From Sphaerochaeta globosa str. Buddy (GTDB taxonomy: Bacteria; Spirochaetota; Spirochaetia; Sphaerochaetales; Sphaerochaetaceae): 64,000 nt of DNA. This document shows positions 56,110 to 64,000 of this stretch, one piece after another. Below the pieces are notes generated by a model that saw nothing but the letters and a program-made list of their open reading frames with translations, did not search any database and was not told the DNA's origin. The DNA lies in the NCBI RefSeq assembly GCF_000190435.1, contig NC_015152.1:1060458-1124457 (forward strand), in the 5' to 3' direction. How positions within the stretch are numbered: position 1 is the stretch's first letter; each line of letters starts with the position of its first letter. The position numbers and the translations under genes are program-made.

Positions 56110-57854
56110 TGAAAACAACGAATTCAGCACCTCCAATCAACATAAAGGGGAGTGAAGAGAAAAACTTGAAGAAATTTTTGCAAAAAGATTTCACTCCCTA
56201 TCTTGTTTTTGCAATTCCCCTTGCCTTCATGGCAATTTTTCTCGTCTACCCGATGGTGGTTACCATGCTCAGGGCATTCATGCCTTCAGGTAACAAACTG
56301 GTACTGGGAAACTTCTCTCTGCAGGGATTCACCAAGTTTTTTGAAAGTGCGATGTACCAAAAAGCATTGCTAAACTCTTTCATCGTAAGTCTTGCTGTAA
56401 CATTTTTCTGTGTTTTGATCGGTGTTCCCATGGGTTATTTTGTTGCTCGTGTGAAAATGCCCTGTAAGAATCTCATGCTGAGTTTAGGTATTCTCCCAAT
56501 TATTATGCCTTCCTTCGTAGGCGCATTTACCTGGGTCATACTACTGGGCAGGCAAGGGGTTGTTCGTCACTTCCTCAATTTCATAGTTACTCCTCTGGGC
56601 ATAGAAATTCCGACAATCTATGGTATGTTCGGTATGATTCTCTGTATGACTCTTACGTATTATCCGTTTGTATTCCAGTTATCCTATGGCGCTTTTGCTT
56701 CCGCAAACTCGTTGTTGGAAGAAGCCGGAATGTTGATGGGAGCCGGACGATGGCATATTTTTAAAACCATTACCTTCCCCTTGATTCTTCCCAGCCTTGG
56801 CGCCGGAGCCCTTTTGGTTTTTGTCAGGGCAATCGGGAACTTCGGTATTCCCGCAATTATCGGTGGAGACAAGTACGTACTTCCTACCTTGATTTATTTC
56901 CGGGTCAATGGGTTTTGGGATCTCAATGGTGCTGCATCGATTGCCGTGGTCAATGTATTGATTACAGCTTTGGTCTTGTATCTCCAAAAAAGGGTAATCA
57001 ATAGACACGAGTATGAGACAATTTCAGCGACCCACTCAGAAATAAAGCTGCATGAGGGCAAGGGTATCAGAATTATTGCCATAGTGTATTGCGTCATTAT
57101 CCTTGTGGTCTCTCTCCTGCCTCAGATTACCATCATCGTGATGTCATTTTTTGAGAAGTGGGTAGGACTTTTCCCTGAGGGATTCACGTTCAGAAACTAT
57201 CTTCGTATCCCTCAATACTCCAACAAGGAGCTCTTCAATACATTCTACCTTTCCATTCTAGCAACGGGATTGGCCGCGATTTTGGGAAGTCTCATTGCCT
57301 ATATTACAGAAAGGAAGAAGCCCAAGGGAGCGGCTTTGCTCGATTTGTCGATCATGGCTCCTTTCATCCTTCCTGGAACCGTTGTATCGGTTGCATTGCT
57401 TTCGGCTTTCAGCGGTAGCAGTCTGATTAAGTTGACTGGTACCTATACCATCATCGTGATCTCCTATATGGTTCGCCGCACGCCGTATGTATACCGTTCC
57501 GTAGCGGCCAGCCTTTCGCAATTGAATCCTTCTCTTGAAGAAGCCTCCACAATTGCAGGAGCAAACTGGTTCTATACGTTCCGCAGGGTCAGCGTACCTC
57601 TTATTATGCCTGCGATTATCAGTGGATCCATTCTCACGCTCACTACGTTGTTGCAGGAATTGAGTACTACTATTCTGCTGTACAGTTCACGAACGAGAAC
57701 CGTTCCAATCCAGATTTATGGTGCTGTAGCTGATGGTAAACTCGGAGAAGCAAGCGCGCTCTCGGTAATTTTGTTGGTAGTCGTATTCGGCATAGTCTAC
57801 CTGATGAATCATAAGCAAGGTAAATCCATTGCTTCAAGTTTCAAAATGGGTTGA
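56109..57854 (+). CDS. Fused ABC transporter permease (FbpB/AfuB type)
   Basis: A 581-residue inner-membrane protein with about 12 helices and two permease halves. EAA loops appear as LEEAGMLMGAGRWHIFKTI with TFPLILP (near 205-235) and LEEASTIAGANWFYTFRRV with SVPLIMP (near 480-505). Such fusions are the rule in the iron/phosphonate/hexose-phosphate class and rare in CUT1 sugar importers. The start overlaps the ATPase stop by one base. A G+C-rich hairpin follows the stop. Confidence 0.9.
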   Translation: MKTTNSAPPINIKGSEEKNLKKFLQKDFTPYLVFAIPLAFMAIFLVYPMVVTMLRAFMPSGNKLVLGNFSLQGFTKFFESAMYQKALLNSFIVSLAVTFFCVLIGVPMGYFVARVKMPCKNLMLSLGILPIIMPSFVGAFTWVILLGRQGVVRHFLNFIVTPLGIEIPTIYGMFGMILCMTLTYYPFVFQLSYGAFASANSLLEEAGMLMGAGRWHIFKTITFPLILPSLGAGALLVFVRAIGNFGIPAIIGGDKYVLPTLIYFRVNGFWDLNGAASIAVVNVLITALVLYLQKRVINRHEYETISATHSEIKLHEGKGIRIIAIVYCVIILVVSLLPQITIIVMSFFEKWVGLFPEGFTFRNYLRIPQYSNKELFNTFYLSILATGLAAILGSLIAYITERKKPKGAALLDLSIMAPFILPGTVVSVALLSAFSGSSLIKLTGTYTIIVISYMVRRTPYVYRSVAASLSQLNPSLEEASTIAGANWFYTFRRVSVPLIMPAIISGSILTLTTLLQELSTTILLYSSRTRTVPIQIYGAVADGKLGEASALSVILLVVVFGIVYLMNHKQGKSIASSFKMG

Positions 57855-57861
57855 CCCGTAC

Positions 57862-57891
57862 CTTGGTACCGGAGACATCTCCGGTACCAAG
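57862..57891 (+). terminator. Intercistronic hairpin between permease and epimerase genes
   Basis: A perfect 12-bp stem (57862-57873 with 57880-57891) and a 6-base loop, located 8 bases after the permease stop. No T-run follows, and the next gene begins 13 bases later. Confidence 0.55.
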
Positions 57892-57903
57892 CTAGGAAGT
57901 AAT

Positions 57904-59169
57904 ATGAATAACGATTTCCAATGGTTCAAGGACCATCTACAGTCTCAGGTTCTCCCGTTTTGGGAAACCGCCTTTGATGATGCATACGGTGGTGTCTTTA
58001 CGTGTTATACAAATGATGGGAAGCAAAGGGTTTCAGAAGATAAATTCACGTGGTCACAAGGAAGAATGTTGTGGTGTCTATCGTTTCTCTTGGGTCATGC
58101 TCAGTGCTCAGAGGGAATTGATGACGCCACCCTTCTGCAATACAGAAAACGTTGCGATGCCTTATTCCATTTGCTGAACGAGAAGGCTCTATTGCCCGGC
58201 GAGGATGAAGTCTGTGCTTTTTTGCTCGATCGGAAGGGAAATCCAAAAAAGACCGGTTCTCATGACAGTCTGTATACCAGTATGTATGCCGATTGTTTTG
58301 TGATCATGGGATTCGCCCGCTATGCCCTGCTTGTAGAAAGCCAAGATATTGCCCGTACAGCTCTCGGCATCTATACAAAAATGCAGCAAGTCATGGCAAG
58401 GGGAATTATCAGGACTGAACCCTATCCACTTCCCCCCGGCACTAGTGCTCAATCGATTTCCATGATTATCTGCAACACAGCACATGAGCTGGCTTTAGCG
58501 CTTCAGCAGCTGGGGATACCTGAAGCTTCCCGGGTCAGGATGGATGCCCAATCGGCGGCACATTCAGTTCTCCAGGTATTTGCAGACAATCAAACCATGC
58601 AAATTCGTGAGGTGGTCTATCAAGATACGCACAAAAATATGGATTTACTGGCCCGACATCGCAATCCCGGACATGCAATAGAATGTATGTGGTTCTGTCT
58701 TGATGCCCTTGGTGACGAATACAGAGAGGTTCTTTCTGCATTTGTCCTATCGTCATTGGAACTGGGATGGGACAAAGAATGGGGAGGCTTGTTTCGCTAT
58801 GTGGATACTGATGGGGGAGAACCGAAAGGGGAGTGTGATGGCTCCGCATTCTCTCAGTTGGTTGCATCCACATGGGAATTGAAATTATGGTGGCCGCATG
58901 TGGAAGCCCTGTATGCCTGCTCACGTTTTTATCAAGCTACCAAAGATGAACGTTTCTTTGTTTGGTATGAGCGCTTGAAACAGTACACCTATACCACCTT
59001 TCCTTCTGACAAGGGGGAAGAGTGGATTCAGATTCGAACGCGGATCGGTATACCCCTGGAGCGTGTAGTCGCTCTGCCGGTAAAAGATCCTTATCATATT
59101 CTGCGTATGCATTTGCTTATGCTGAATATGAAAACAGATTATTCCAAGGAAATCGACCATGAGGTATGA
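57904..59169 (+). CDS. N-acylglucosamine 2-epimerase (AGE) family protein
   Basis: A 421-residue (alpha/alpha)6-barrel protein. Family marks are LPFWETAFDDAYGGVFTCY, the SQGRMLWCLSFLLG segment, RHRNPGHAIECMWF with the catalytic-type His of NPGHxxE, and WDKEWGGLFRYVDTDG. Members epimerise or isomerise free sugars (GlcNAc/ManNAc, glucose/mannose, mannose/fructose, cellobiose). The start at 57904 has an AGGAAG site. It overlaps the phosphohexomutase start by 11 bases, so both act in one pathway, probably mannose- or hexosamine-like sugars. Confidence 0.87.
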   Translation: MNNDFQWFKDHLQSQVLPFWETAFDDAYGGVFTCYTNDGKQRVSEDKFTWSQGRMLWCLSFLLGHAQCSEGIDDATLLQYRKRCDALFHLLNEKALLPGEDEVCAFLLDRKGNPKKTGSHDSLYTSMYADCFVIMGFARYALLVESQDIARTALGIYTKMQQVMARGIIRTEPYPLPPGTSAQSISMIICNTAHELALALQQLGIPEASRVRMDAQSAAHSVLQVFADNQTMQIREVVYQDTHKNMDLLARHRNPGHAIECMWFCLDALGDEYREVLSAFVLSSLELGWDKEWGGLFRYVDTDGGEPKGECDGSAFSQLVASTWELKLWWPHVEALYACSRFYQATKDERFFVWYERLKQYTYTTFPSDKGEEWIQIRTRIGIPLERVVALPVKDPYHILRMHLLMLNMKTDYSKEIDHEV

Positions 59170-60757
59170 AGAATTATCGGAAATAGAACGAAAAGCTCTG
59201 AACACGAGTATGTTCAAAGCCTATGATATCAGAACTAAAAGTGCAGAACTCCATGCTCCTTTGATGGTCCGTCTCGTCAAGGCCATTGGGAGGTACTTTA
59301 TCGAGGTCTTGCAGGTGTCTTCTGTGGTTGTTGGAAGGGATGCCCGACTGGCCGCTCCTGCTTTGCTCGAGCTTGCCATAGAGGTGTTTGCTGACTTGGG
59401 GTTGAATATTATCGTCAATCCATTGCAAATTTCCACATGTCAGTTTTATTTCAGCTGCATGCAAAACCCTGAGTCAGCGGCAGTCATGTTTACTGCAAGC
59501 CACAATCCAGGAACCTATATTGGCATGAAATTGATGGCCCCCGGCCTTCAGACTTTAGCAATGGATAGTGGTCCTAAAGGTGGCATAACCTGTATCCGGG
59601 AATTCTATTGCGAGGATGACAGATCGATACCTTCTGCGAAGAGCAGAGGTTCTGTGAAGGTACATCGGTACCTGGATGCTTTTATTTCATATTCCCTGAA
59701 ATTGGCCGGGCTTGAGAAAGACTCCCTAAAAGGTACTTCCATTCTTATTGATTACCTGTGTGGAGCTGCTGGTACAGAGGTTACCGAGGCGTTGCAGTAT
59801 GCAGGTGCAACCGTGCGTGCAAGGAATCTGATTCCCGACGGCAGATTTCCGGCAGGAGATCCAAATCCCATCATTGCCCAAAGTATCAAGCCTACATGGG
59901 ATATGATGAAAAGTGGCAACTATGATTTTGGCTTCTGCTTTGATGGGGATGGTGATCGCATGGATATCATGACCAAGGAAGGGGAACAAATTACCCCTTC
60001 TTTCAATCTCTCCATCCTGATACCTCAAATTACCGATTTTTTCAAGAAAGTCCATGCAAGTGGGTTTTTTGGAACATGCGCTTGGGACCCTCATATGTAT
60101 TACGATGTCAAAGCAAATCCTCTTTCCGTTGTGTATCAAGCAAAATGTGGCATTGGGGTTCATATCATCCGAAATGGACATTCGTTCATCAAGGAGGCAC
60201 TCCGAAAGAATCTCAAGCAGCAATATCTTGTTGCCAGCGAAGAATCAGCACATTATTATATGAATTTCCCGTTCAATTTGGACGACTATTCACAAGGTTT
60301 TGCTGCAACAGAAAATACCTTGTATTTCACCTTGCTTACCGCAAAAGTGTGGGCGGCTTCTCCCCAGCTCTATACCCAAGCCTTGCAACGGCAACAGAGC
60401 ATTTTCAGAGAAAGGGAGTGGCCTTGTCATTTCTTCTCGGATGAGTATTTGGAACCTGTCGTGAATGAAGTGGAAGACTTGTTCCGCAATCAAAGTTTGA
60501 AGGTTTTTACGGCAATGGAAGATGGCAGCAGTCTGGATGCAACGCTTATGCGCTACGGTCTTGCCGAGCACATTGATGCAAAAACGGACTTGGGTGGCGA
60601 TTGGCTTCAGATAGCCCAAAGAATCAGCCGAAGTGAAGAGGGAATGGCTCGTTGGGAAGTTGCGTCCAGCAGCGATCAGCGATGCAAGCAAGCAGTTGCA
60701 CAAATAAAGGGCATTACCGATCGATTTGTCAAAGCGGACCTAGCGGTCTACGAATGA
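59159..60757 (+). CDS. Phosphomannomutase/phosphoglucomutase family protein
   Basis: A 532-residue alpha-D-phosphohexomutase that interconverts sugar-1- and sugar-6-phosphates. The phosphoserine is Ser114 in FTASHNPGTY, and the metal loop is FDGDGDRMD (261-269). GEQITPSFNLSILI and ASEESAHYYMNF form the sugar-binding loops, and a C-terminal phosphate-binding domain follows. It is somewhat longer than the usual 450-460 residues. It overlaps the AGE-family gene and is the last intact gene before the nagA remnant. Confidence 0.88.
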   Translation: MRYEELSEIERKALNTSMFKAYDIRTKSAELHAPLMVRLVKAIGRYFIEVLQVSSVVVGRDARLAAPALLELAIEVFADLGLNIIVNPLQISTCQFYFSCMQNPESAAVMFTASHNPGTYIGMKLMAPGLQTLAMDSGPKGGITCIREFYCEDDRSIPSAKSRGSVKVHRYLDAFISYSLKLAGLEKDSLKGTSILIDYLCGAAGTEVTEALQYAGATVRARNLIPDGRFPAGDPNPIIAQSIKPTWDMMKSGNYDFGFCFDGDGDRMDIMTKEGEQITPSFNLSILIPQITDFFKKVHASGFFGTCAWDPHMYYDVKANPLSVVYQAKCGIGVHIIRNGHSFIKEALRKNLKQQYLVASEESAHYYMNFPFNLDDYSQGFAATENTLYFTLLTAKVWAASPQLYTQALQRQQSIFREREWPCHFFSDEYLEPVVNEVEDLFRNQSLKVFTAMEDGSSLDATLMRYGLAEHIDAKTDLGGDWLQIAQRISRSEEGMARWEVASSSDQRCKQAVAQIKGITDRFVKADLAVYE

Positions 60758-60764
60758 ATTGTAG

Positions 60765-60923
60765 GAGGGTCTGGCATATGCTCACCCTGCTTCACCGGCA
60801 GCTTCGCCACGTGCGACCGGCTCGCTTGCTGTGGGCAAGCAGGCCGACCTTGTGATCTTCGATGAGGGAATCGATGTCAAGCGTGTCTTTGTCAGCGGGA
60901 TGGAAGTGCCCGTTAGGAACTGA
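60765..60923 (+). pseudogene. nagA: C-terminal remnant of nagA (N-acetylglucosamine-6-phosphate deacetylase)
   Basis: About 50 codons ending at a TGA (60921-60923), including ASPAASPRATGSLAVGKQADL and then VIFDEGIDVKRVFVSGMEV. This is the conserved C terminus of NagA, where the chain returns to the small beta domain. No upstream part of the gene exists in the window: the sequence passes directly into the phosphohexomutase gene. The remnant lies 28 bases before nagB, the normal nagA-nagB order, so it looks like the stump left when other DNA replaced most of nagA. Confidence 0.82.
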
Positions 60924-60951
60924 ACATACCAACTATGATTGAGGAGCGAAT

Positions 60952-61695
60952 ATGAGTATTACCATCACGATTGCGCAAAACCCGCAGGAGCTGGGAAAGC
61001 GGGCAGCCAAGAAGATAGCCGAACTGCTATGCGAGGCGATAGCCCAGAGGGGGGAGGCGAGGATCATCCTGTCCACGGGGGCGAGCCAGTTCGAAACCAT
61101 GGAGGCCCTGACGGCCGAGGATGTCGACTGGGCCAAGGTGGAGATGTTCCACCTGGACGAGTATGTCGCCCTGAGCGAGAGCCACATCGCGAGCTTTCGC
61201 AGGTACCTCAAGGAGCGCTTCGTCTCCAAGGTCGGGCTGAAGGCTGCCCACTTCGTGAACGGGGAGGGGGATGTGCAGAAGAACATCGCCGCCCTTAGTG
61301 CAGAGCTGAGAAGCAAGACGGTGGACGTGGGTGTCATCGGCATCGGGGAGAACGGGCACATCGCCTTCAACGACCCTCCGGCGGACTTTGAGACCGAGCA
61401 GGCCTACAAGGTGGTGGAGCTGGACGGCCGCTGCAAGCAGCAGCAGGTGGGCGAGGGATGGTTCCGCAGCATCCAGGATGTGCCGGTACAGGCGATCACC
61501 ATGTGCCCCAGGCAGATCCTGTCTGCAAGGCACATCGTCTCCTCGGTCCCGCATGCGGTAAAGGCTGAGGCGGTGTACAACACCCTCACCAAGGCAGTGG
61601 ATCCGATGGTTCCTGCTACCTTGCTGAAAACCCATGCGGACTGGAATTTGTTTATCGATTATTACTCTGCTTCCAAGTTGGTGCCTCTGACATAA
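60952..61695 (+). CDS. nagB: Glucosamine-6-phosphate deaminase
   Basis: A 247-residue NagB that converts glucosamine-6-phosphate to fructose-6-phosphate and ammonia. Visible motifs are STGASQFETMEAL (phosphate loop), FHLDEYVALSESHIASFRRYL with the catalytic Asp, and GVIGIGENGHIAFNDPP with the catalytic Glu and His. A GAGGAG site precedes the ATG. The gene is visibly richer in G+C than the block 51.2-60.8 kb. With nagA truncated here, deacetylation must be done by an enzyme encoded elsewhere if GlcNAc is used. Confidence 0.93.
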   Translation: MSITITIAQNPQELGKRAAKKIAELLCEAIAQRGEARIILSTGASQFETMEALTAEDVDWAKVEMFHLDEYVALSESHIASFRRYLKERFVSKVGLKAAHFVNGEGDVQKNIAALSAELRSKTVDVGVIGIGENGHIAFNDPPADFETEQAYKVVELDGRCKQQQVGEGWFRSIQDVPVQAITMCPRQILSARHIVSSVPHAVKAEAVYNTLTKAVDPMVPATLLKTHADWNLFIDYYSASKLVPLT

Positions 61696-61713
61696 TCTAT
61701 TAATCGAATCAAA

Positions 61714-61747
61714 AACTCTTGGAATGTAGCAATATATTCCAAGAGTT
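61714..61747 (+). terminator. Hairpin after nagB
   Basis: A perfect 12-bp stem AACTCTTGGAAT (61714-61725) with ATTCCAAGAGTT (61736-61747) and a 10-base loop, 19 bases after the nagB stop. Confidence 0.6.
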
Positions 61748-61839
61748 GCGTGCATTCAAGCTTCCTCCCCCACCATAGCTGTGGTATCCTTACCCCATAG
61801 TGATTCATCCTCCTTTGGGGTGTGAGTAAGGGAGAAGCA

Positions 61840-64000
61840 ATGGTCTTTCAAGGCAAGTCGCCCAAGCGCATTCTTCGCTTGATGCTCCTTATTGTCCTTC
61901 CACTTGCGGTGGTATGTTTCACCCTGCTTCTCGGTTATGAACAATCCGTCATAGCACAGGCCTCCCTGAAACTGCAGGCAGAACAGCAGCGAGGGACACT
62001 CATCATTACAAACCAGATAGAATCGGTGTTCTCCCAGTATGTCTCCGATCTCTTGGTTGTCTATAATTCGAATGAATTCTCTCGCTATGCCCAAGAACCA
62101 AATGAGGCTACTCTCTTGGATTTTGCCAGGCTTTTTGTCCGTATTACGACCCAGAAAGAGTATATTTACCACCAGCGATTCATTGACACCCAAGGAAAAG
62201 AACGTATTCAGGTGGATAGGAATCCCGGTAGTTTCATTACACTGGCTAGTGATGAGGAGCTACAGGACCTTGGAAAGAGTGAACTCTTTCTCCGAACTCG
62301 CAATCTTGCTCCCAGGGTGCTCTATATATCCAAAGTGTTCGATGAGGATGGTGTGTACGGCACAAGCAATTCCCTTATCACCCTCGCCCTTCCTGCATAC
62401 CGGGGATCGGTGTTTTTAGGAATTGTAGCCATCGATTTTGATGCATGTTTCATGCTCTCCTTTTTGAAAGACTATCAGTCAACCTTGGATAAGGATCTTG
62501 GTTTTGTCCTCATCGATGCGCAGGGAACCGTGGTTTTGAGCGGCCAGGGTGATTGTACCGAGCTCTATGCCACCGATAGGAATCTCTATGCTGAGGTACC
62601 GAATCTGCTTACCGCCTTGTATGCATCAGATCAGGGAACCAGCATTATTGGGAAATCGGTATATACTCATCAGGCGATCTATCCCAGAACCAGCGAGCGT
62701 CTCTCCTGGACGCCTGGAAGGGTTCGGCTCTGGACGTTGGTCAGCACGTATGAAATTGCCGAAGTTCCCCACCTGACTCATGAGTTCCTGCTCTCCCATG
62801 ACTCCGTGAAATATGCAATCACTGCATTGGTATTCATACTAGGAAGCCTCTTGGTTGTTTTCTATCAGATTCGTGTCGGGGATAAGCAGCAAATGCGAAT
62901 AAGTTCCTTGGTTGCCGATTATGCAACCAACGGCATTGTTGTTTGTGATGCAAAGGGAAATATCACCTTTTGCAACGAAGCATTTGAGGAACTTTCAGGA
63001 TACCAGCAGAATGAACTCATCGGAAAGAGTTCTTTTAAGCTGCGACAGGATTTACAGGTAGTCGCTCACACGCGCCAACAGATGGAAGAGCACCCGGCAT
63101 GGGTGTTCCATCGTTCTGGAAACAAATTTTTGACCAGCCTTTCGATAACGCACCTCTATACGCGACAGAATAAACGCGAGCATACCGTTGAGGTGTACAG
63201 CCCTTCGCGATGGACACCTTCGGATATCAATCAGCTCTGTGAGTTGGCCAATCACGATCCTTCGCAATGCTTCTCCACAATTTTTTCCTTGGTCAGCGAA
63301 GGAAAGTCAGTTTCCTGTCTTTGCATCAAAGTGCAGAACAGCAAAGAAATCGGCATGCAGCTCAATCAAAGTGAACGCGTCAAATTTTCTCTTAATTTTG
63401 CTTCCACGCTCTCAAATCTGCTTGGTTCGACACTAGCAGTGCATGCGTTCTCATTTGATTCTTATTTTGTCTTTCTTAAGGATTGTGAACTTAACGAATC
63501 CCTATCCAAGAAAATGCAATTGCTGATAAATGCTTTCCAAGAGCCTTTCAATACCTTGGATATCCGCCTGGACTGTGGAGCTTCCAACTATCCATCCACA
63601 TCCTCCAATGTATTCGACCTTTTGGTGGATGCCTATCTGGCAAGCCAGATGGGAGAGAAACTAAAGTCTGCGCGACCAGTATTCTATACAAGCGAGGTTC
63701 GCAAGCAGTTTCAACGACAGACTGCCATTCGGGAAGCGCTCGTCGGTGTCTTCAATACAGACCAAATCAAACTGTTTTATCAGGCGCAACTCTCCGTGCA
63801 GACAGGACTGATAATTGGCGCCGAAGCTTTGATTCGCTGGGAAAGTCCCACACTGGGTACCATTCGACCAGATGAGTTTTTGCCCATACTCCAGGAACAG
63901 CAACAGCTGGACCAGTTGGGACGGTTTGTCATTACCCAGTCCATCCAATTCATGAGTCAAAATCTTGAGTATCTGCAAACAAATTGCCCCAATTTCTCCT
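61840..64000 (+). CDS. Membrane sensor with PAS, degenerate GGDEF and EAL domains (3' truncated)
   Basis: 720 residues are visible and the frame runs off the window. The layout is membrane helix 1 (about 9-32), an extracytoplasmic Cache-like sensor (about 35-320, with RFIDTQGKERIQVDR), helix 2 (325-345), a PAS domain (about 355-460, with NGIVVCDAKGNITFCNEAF), a GGDEF-like domain (about 465-590), and an EAL domain from about 610 with its EAL motif at 662-664 (GAEALIRW). In the GGDEF-like domain the active-site loop reads SFDSY (538-542), so it cannot be a normal diguanylate cyclase. The protein probably breaks down cyclic di-GMP under control of an external ligand. A GGGAGAAG site precedes the ATG. 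Confidence 0.88.
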   Translation, partial: MVFQGKSPKRILRLMLLIVLPLAVVCFTLLLGYEQSVIAQASLKLQAEQQRGTLIITNQIESVFSQYVSDLLVVYNSNEFSRYAQEPNEATLLDFARLFVRITTQKEYIYHQRFIDTQGKERIQVDRNPGSFITLASDEELQDLGKSELFLRTRNLAPRVLYISKVFDEDGVYGTSNSLITLALPAYRGSVFLGIVAIDFDACFMLSFLKDYQSTLDKDLGFVLIDAQGTVVLSGQGDCTELYATDRNLYAEVPNLLTALYASDQGTSIIGKSVYTHQAIYPRTSERLSWTPGRVRLWTLVSTYEIAEVPHLTHEFLLSHDSVKYAITALVFILGSLLVVFYQIRVGDKQQMRISSLVADYATNGIVVCDAKGNITFCNEAFEELSGYQQNELIGKSSFKLRQDLQVVAHTRQQMEEHPAWVFHRSGNKFLTSLSITHLYTRQNKREHTVEVYSPSRWTPSDINQLCELANHDPSQCFSTIFSLVSEGKSVSCLCIKVQNSKEIGMQLNQSERVKFSLNFASTLSNLLGSTLAVHAFSFDSYFVFLKDCELNESLSKKMQLLINAFQEPFNTLDIRLDCGASNYPSTSSNVFDLLVDAYLASQMGEKLKSARPVFYTSEVRKQFQRQTAIREALVGVFNTDQIKLFYQAQLSVQTGLIIGAEALIRWESPTLGTIRPDEFLPILQEQQQLDQLGRFVITQSIQFMSQNLEYLQTNCPNFS

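Noticed and set aside
60652-60855. Plus-strand open frame over the nagA stump, with AGGAGGG before the ATG at 60778
   Set aside because: It is out of frame with the recognisable NagA C terminus and gives only about 25 residues of low-complexity sequence after that ATG.

Overview
The window is a gene-dense 64 kb piece of bacterial chromosome, roughly half G+C by eye. Several features point to a spirochaete, most likely Sphaerochaeta or a close relative: four solute-binding proteins with a shared export signal, many sugar ABC transporters, beta-barrel outer-membrane proteins, and a three-part efflux pump. This is an inference from gene content. No rRNA, tRNA or CRISPR array was seen.

Layout. 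1-7 kb: the 3' part of a stand-alone condensation-type acyltransferase, a DUF1508 protein, ApbE flavin transferase, a small barrel protein, diaminopropionate ammonia-lyase facing a sodium:solute symporter, and a second small barrel protein. 7-15.5 kb: a NarL-type two-component system divergent from a sugar ABC operon (binding protein, two permeases) that ends in lacZ. 15.5-19.8 kb: two glutathione peroxidase paralogues flanking a Fic protein and a decayed transposase. 19.9-23.8 kb: a DUF4332 gene divergent from a murein-recycling operon (NamZ, NagZ, GNAT). 24-27.4 kb: a second CUT1-type sugar importer without its own ATPase. 27.3-35.5 kb: a ribose-type ABC operon (RbsB/RbsA/RbsC-like) with an oxidoreductase and a sugar isomerase. 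Its divergent LacI-type regulator is split by an IS1595-type element that has perfect 25-bp ends and an 8-bp target duplication. 35.5-51.2 kb: ilvE, a metalloprotease/propeller/barrel protein, an outer-membrane protein, an ABC-F ATPase, a DMT exporter, a TolC/MFP/RND efflux operon, an FAD-dependent dehydrogenase and a hypoxanthine-DNA glycosylase. 51.2-61.7 kb: an A+T-richer block of DeoR regulator, sugar isomerase, PP2C-like protein, FbpABC/AfuABC-type importer, AGE-family epimerase and phosphohexomutase, then a nagA stump and an intact nagB. The window ends inside a PAS-(degenerate GGDEF)-EAL signalling protein.

The main theme is carbohydrate capture. Three importers (9.2, 24.0 and 29.8 kb) are of sugar type. 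The fourth (53.9 kb) belongs to the family that includes iron importers and the hexose-phosphate importer AfuABC, and its neighbours are all sugar or sugar-phosphate enzymes. The most interesting proposals are that this last locus is an unusual sugar-phosphate uptake and interconversion system carrying a divergent PP2C-like protein, and that the IS insertion changed control of the ribose-type operon.
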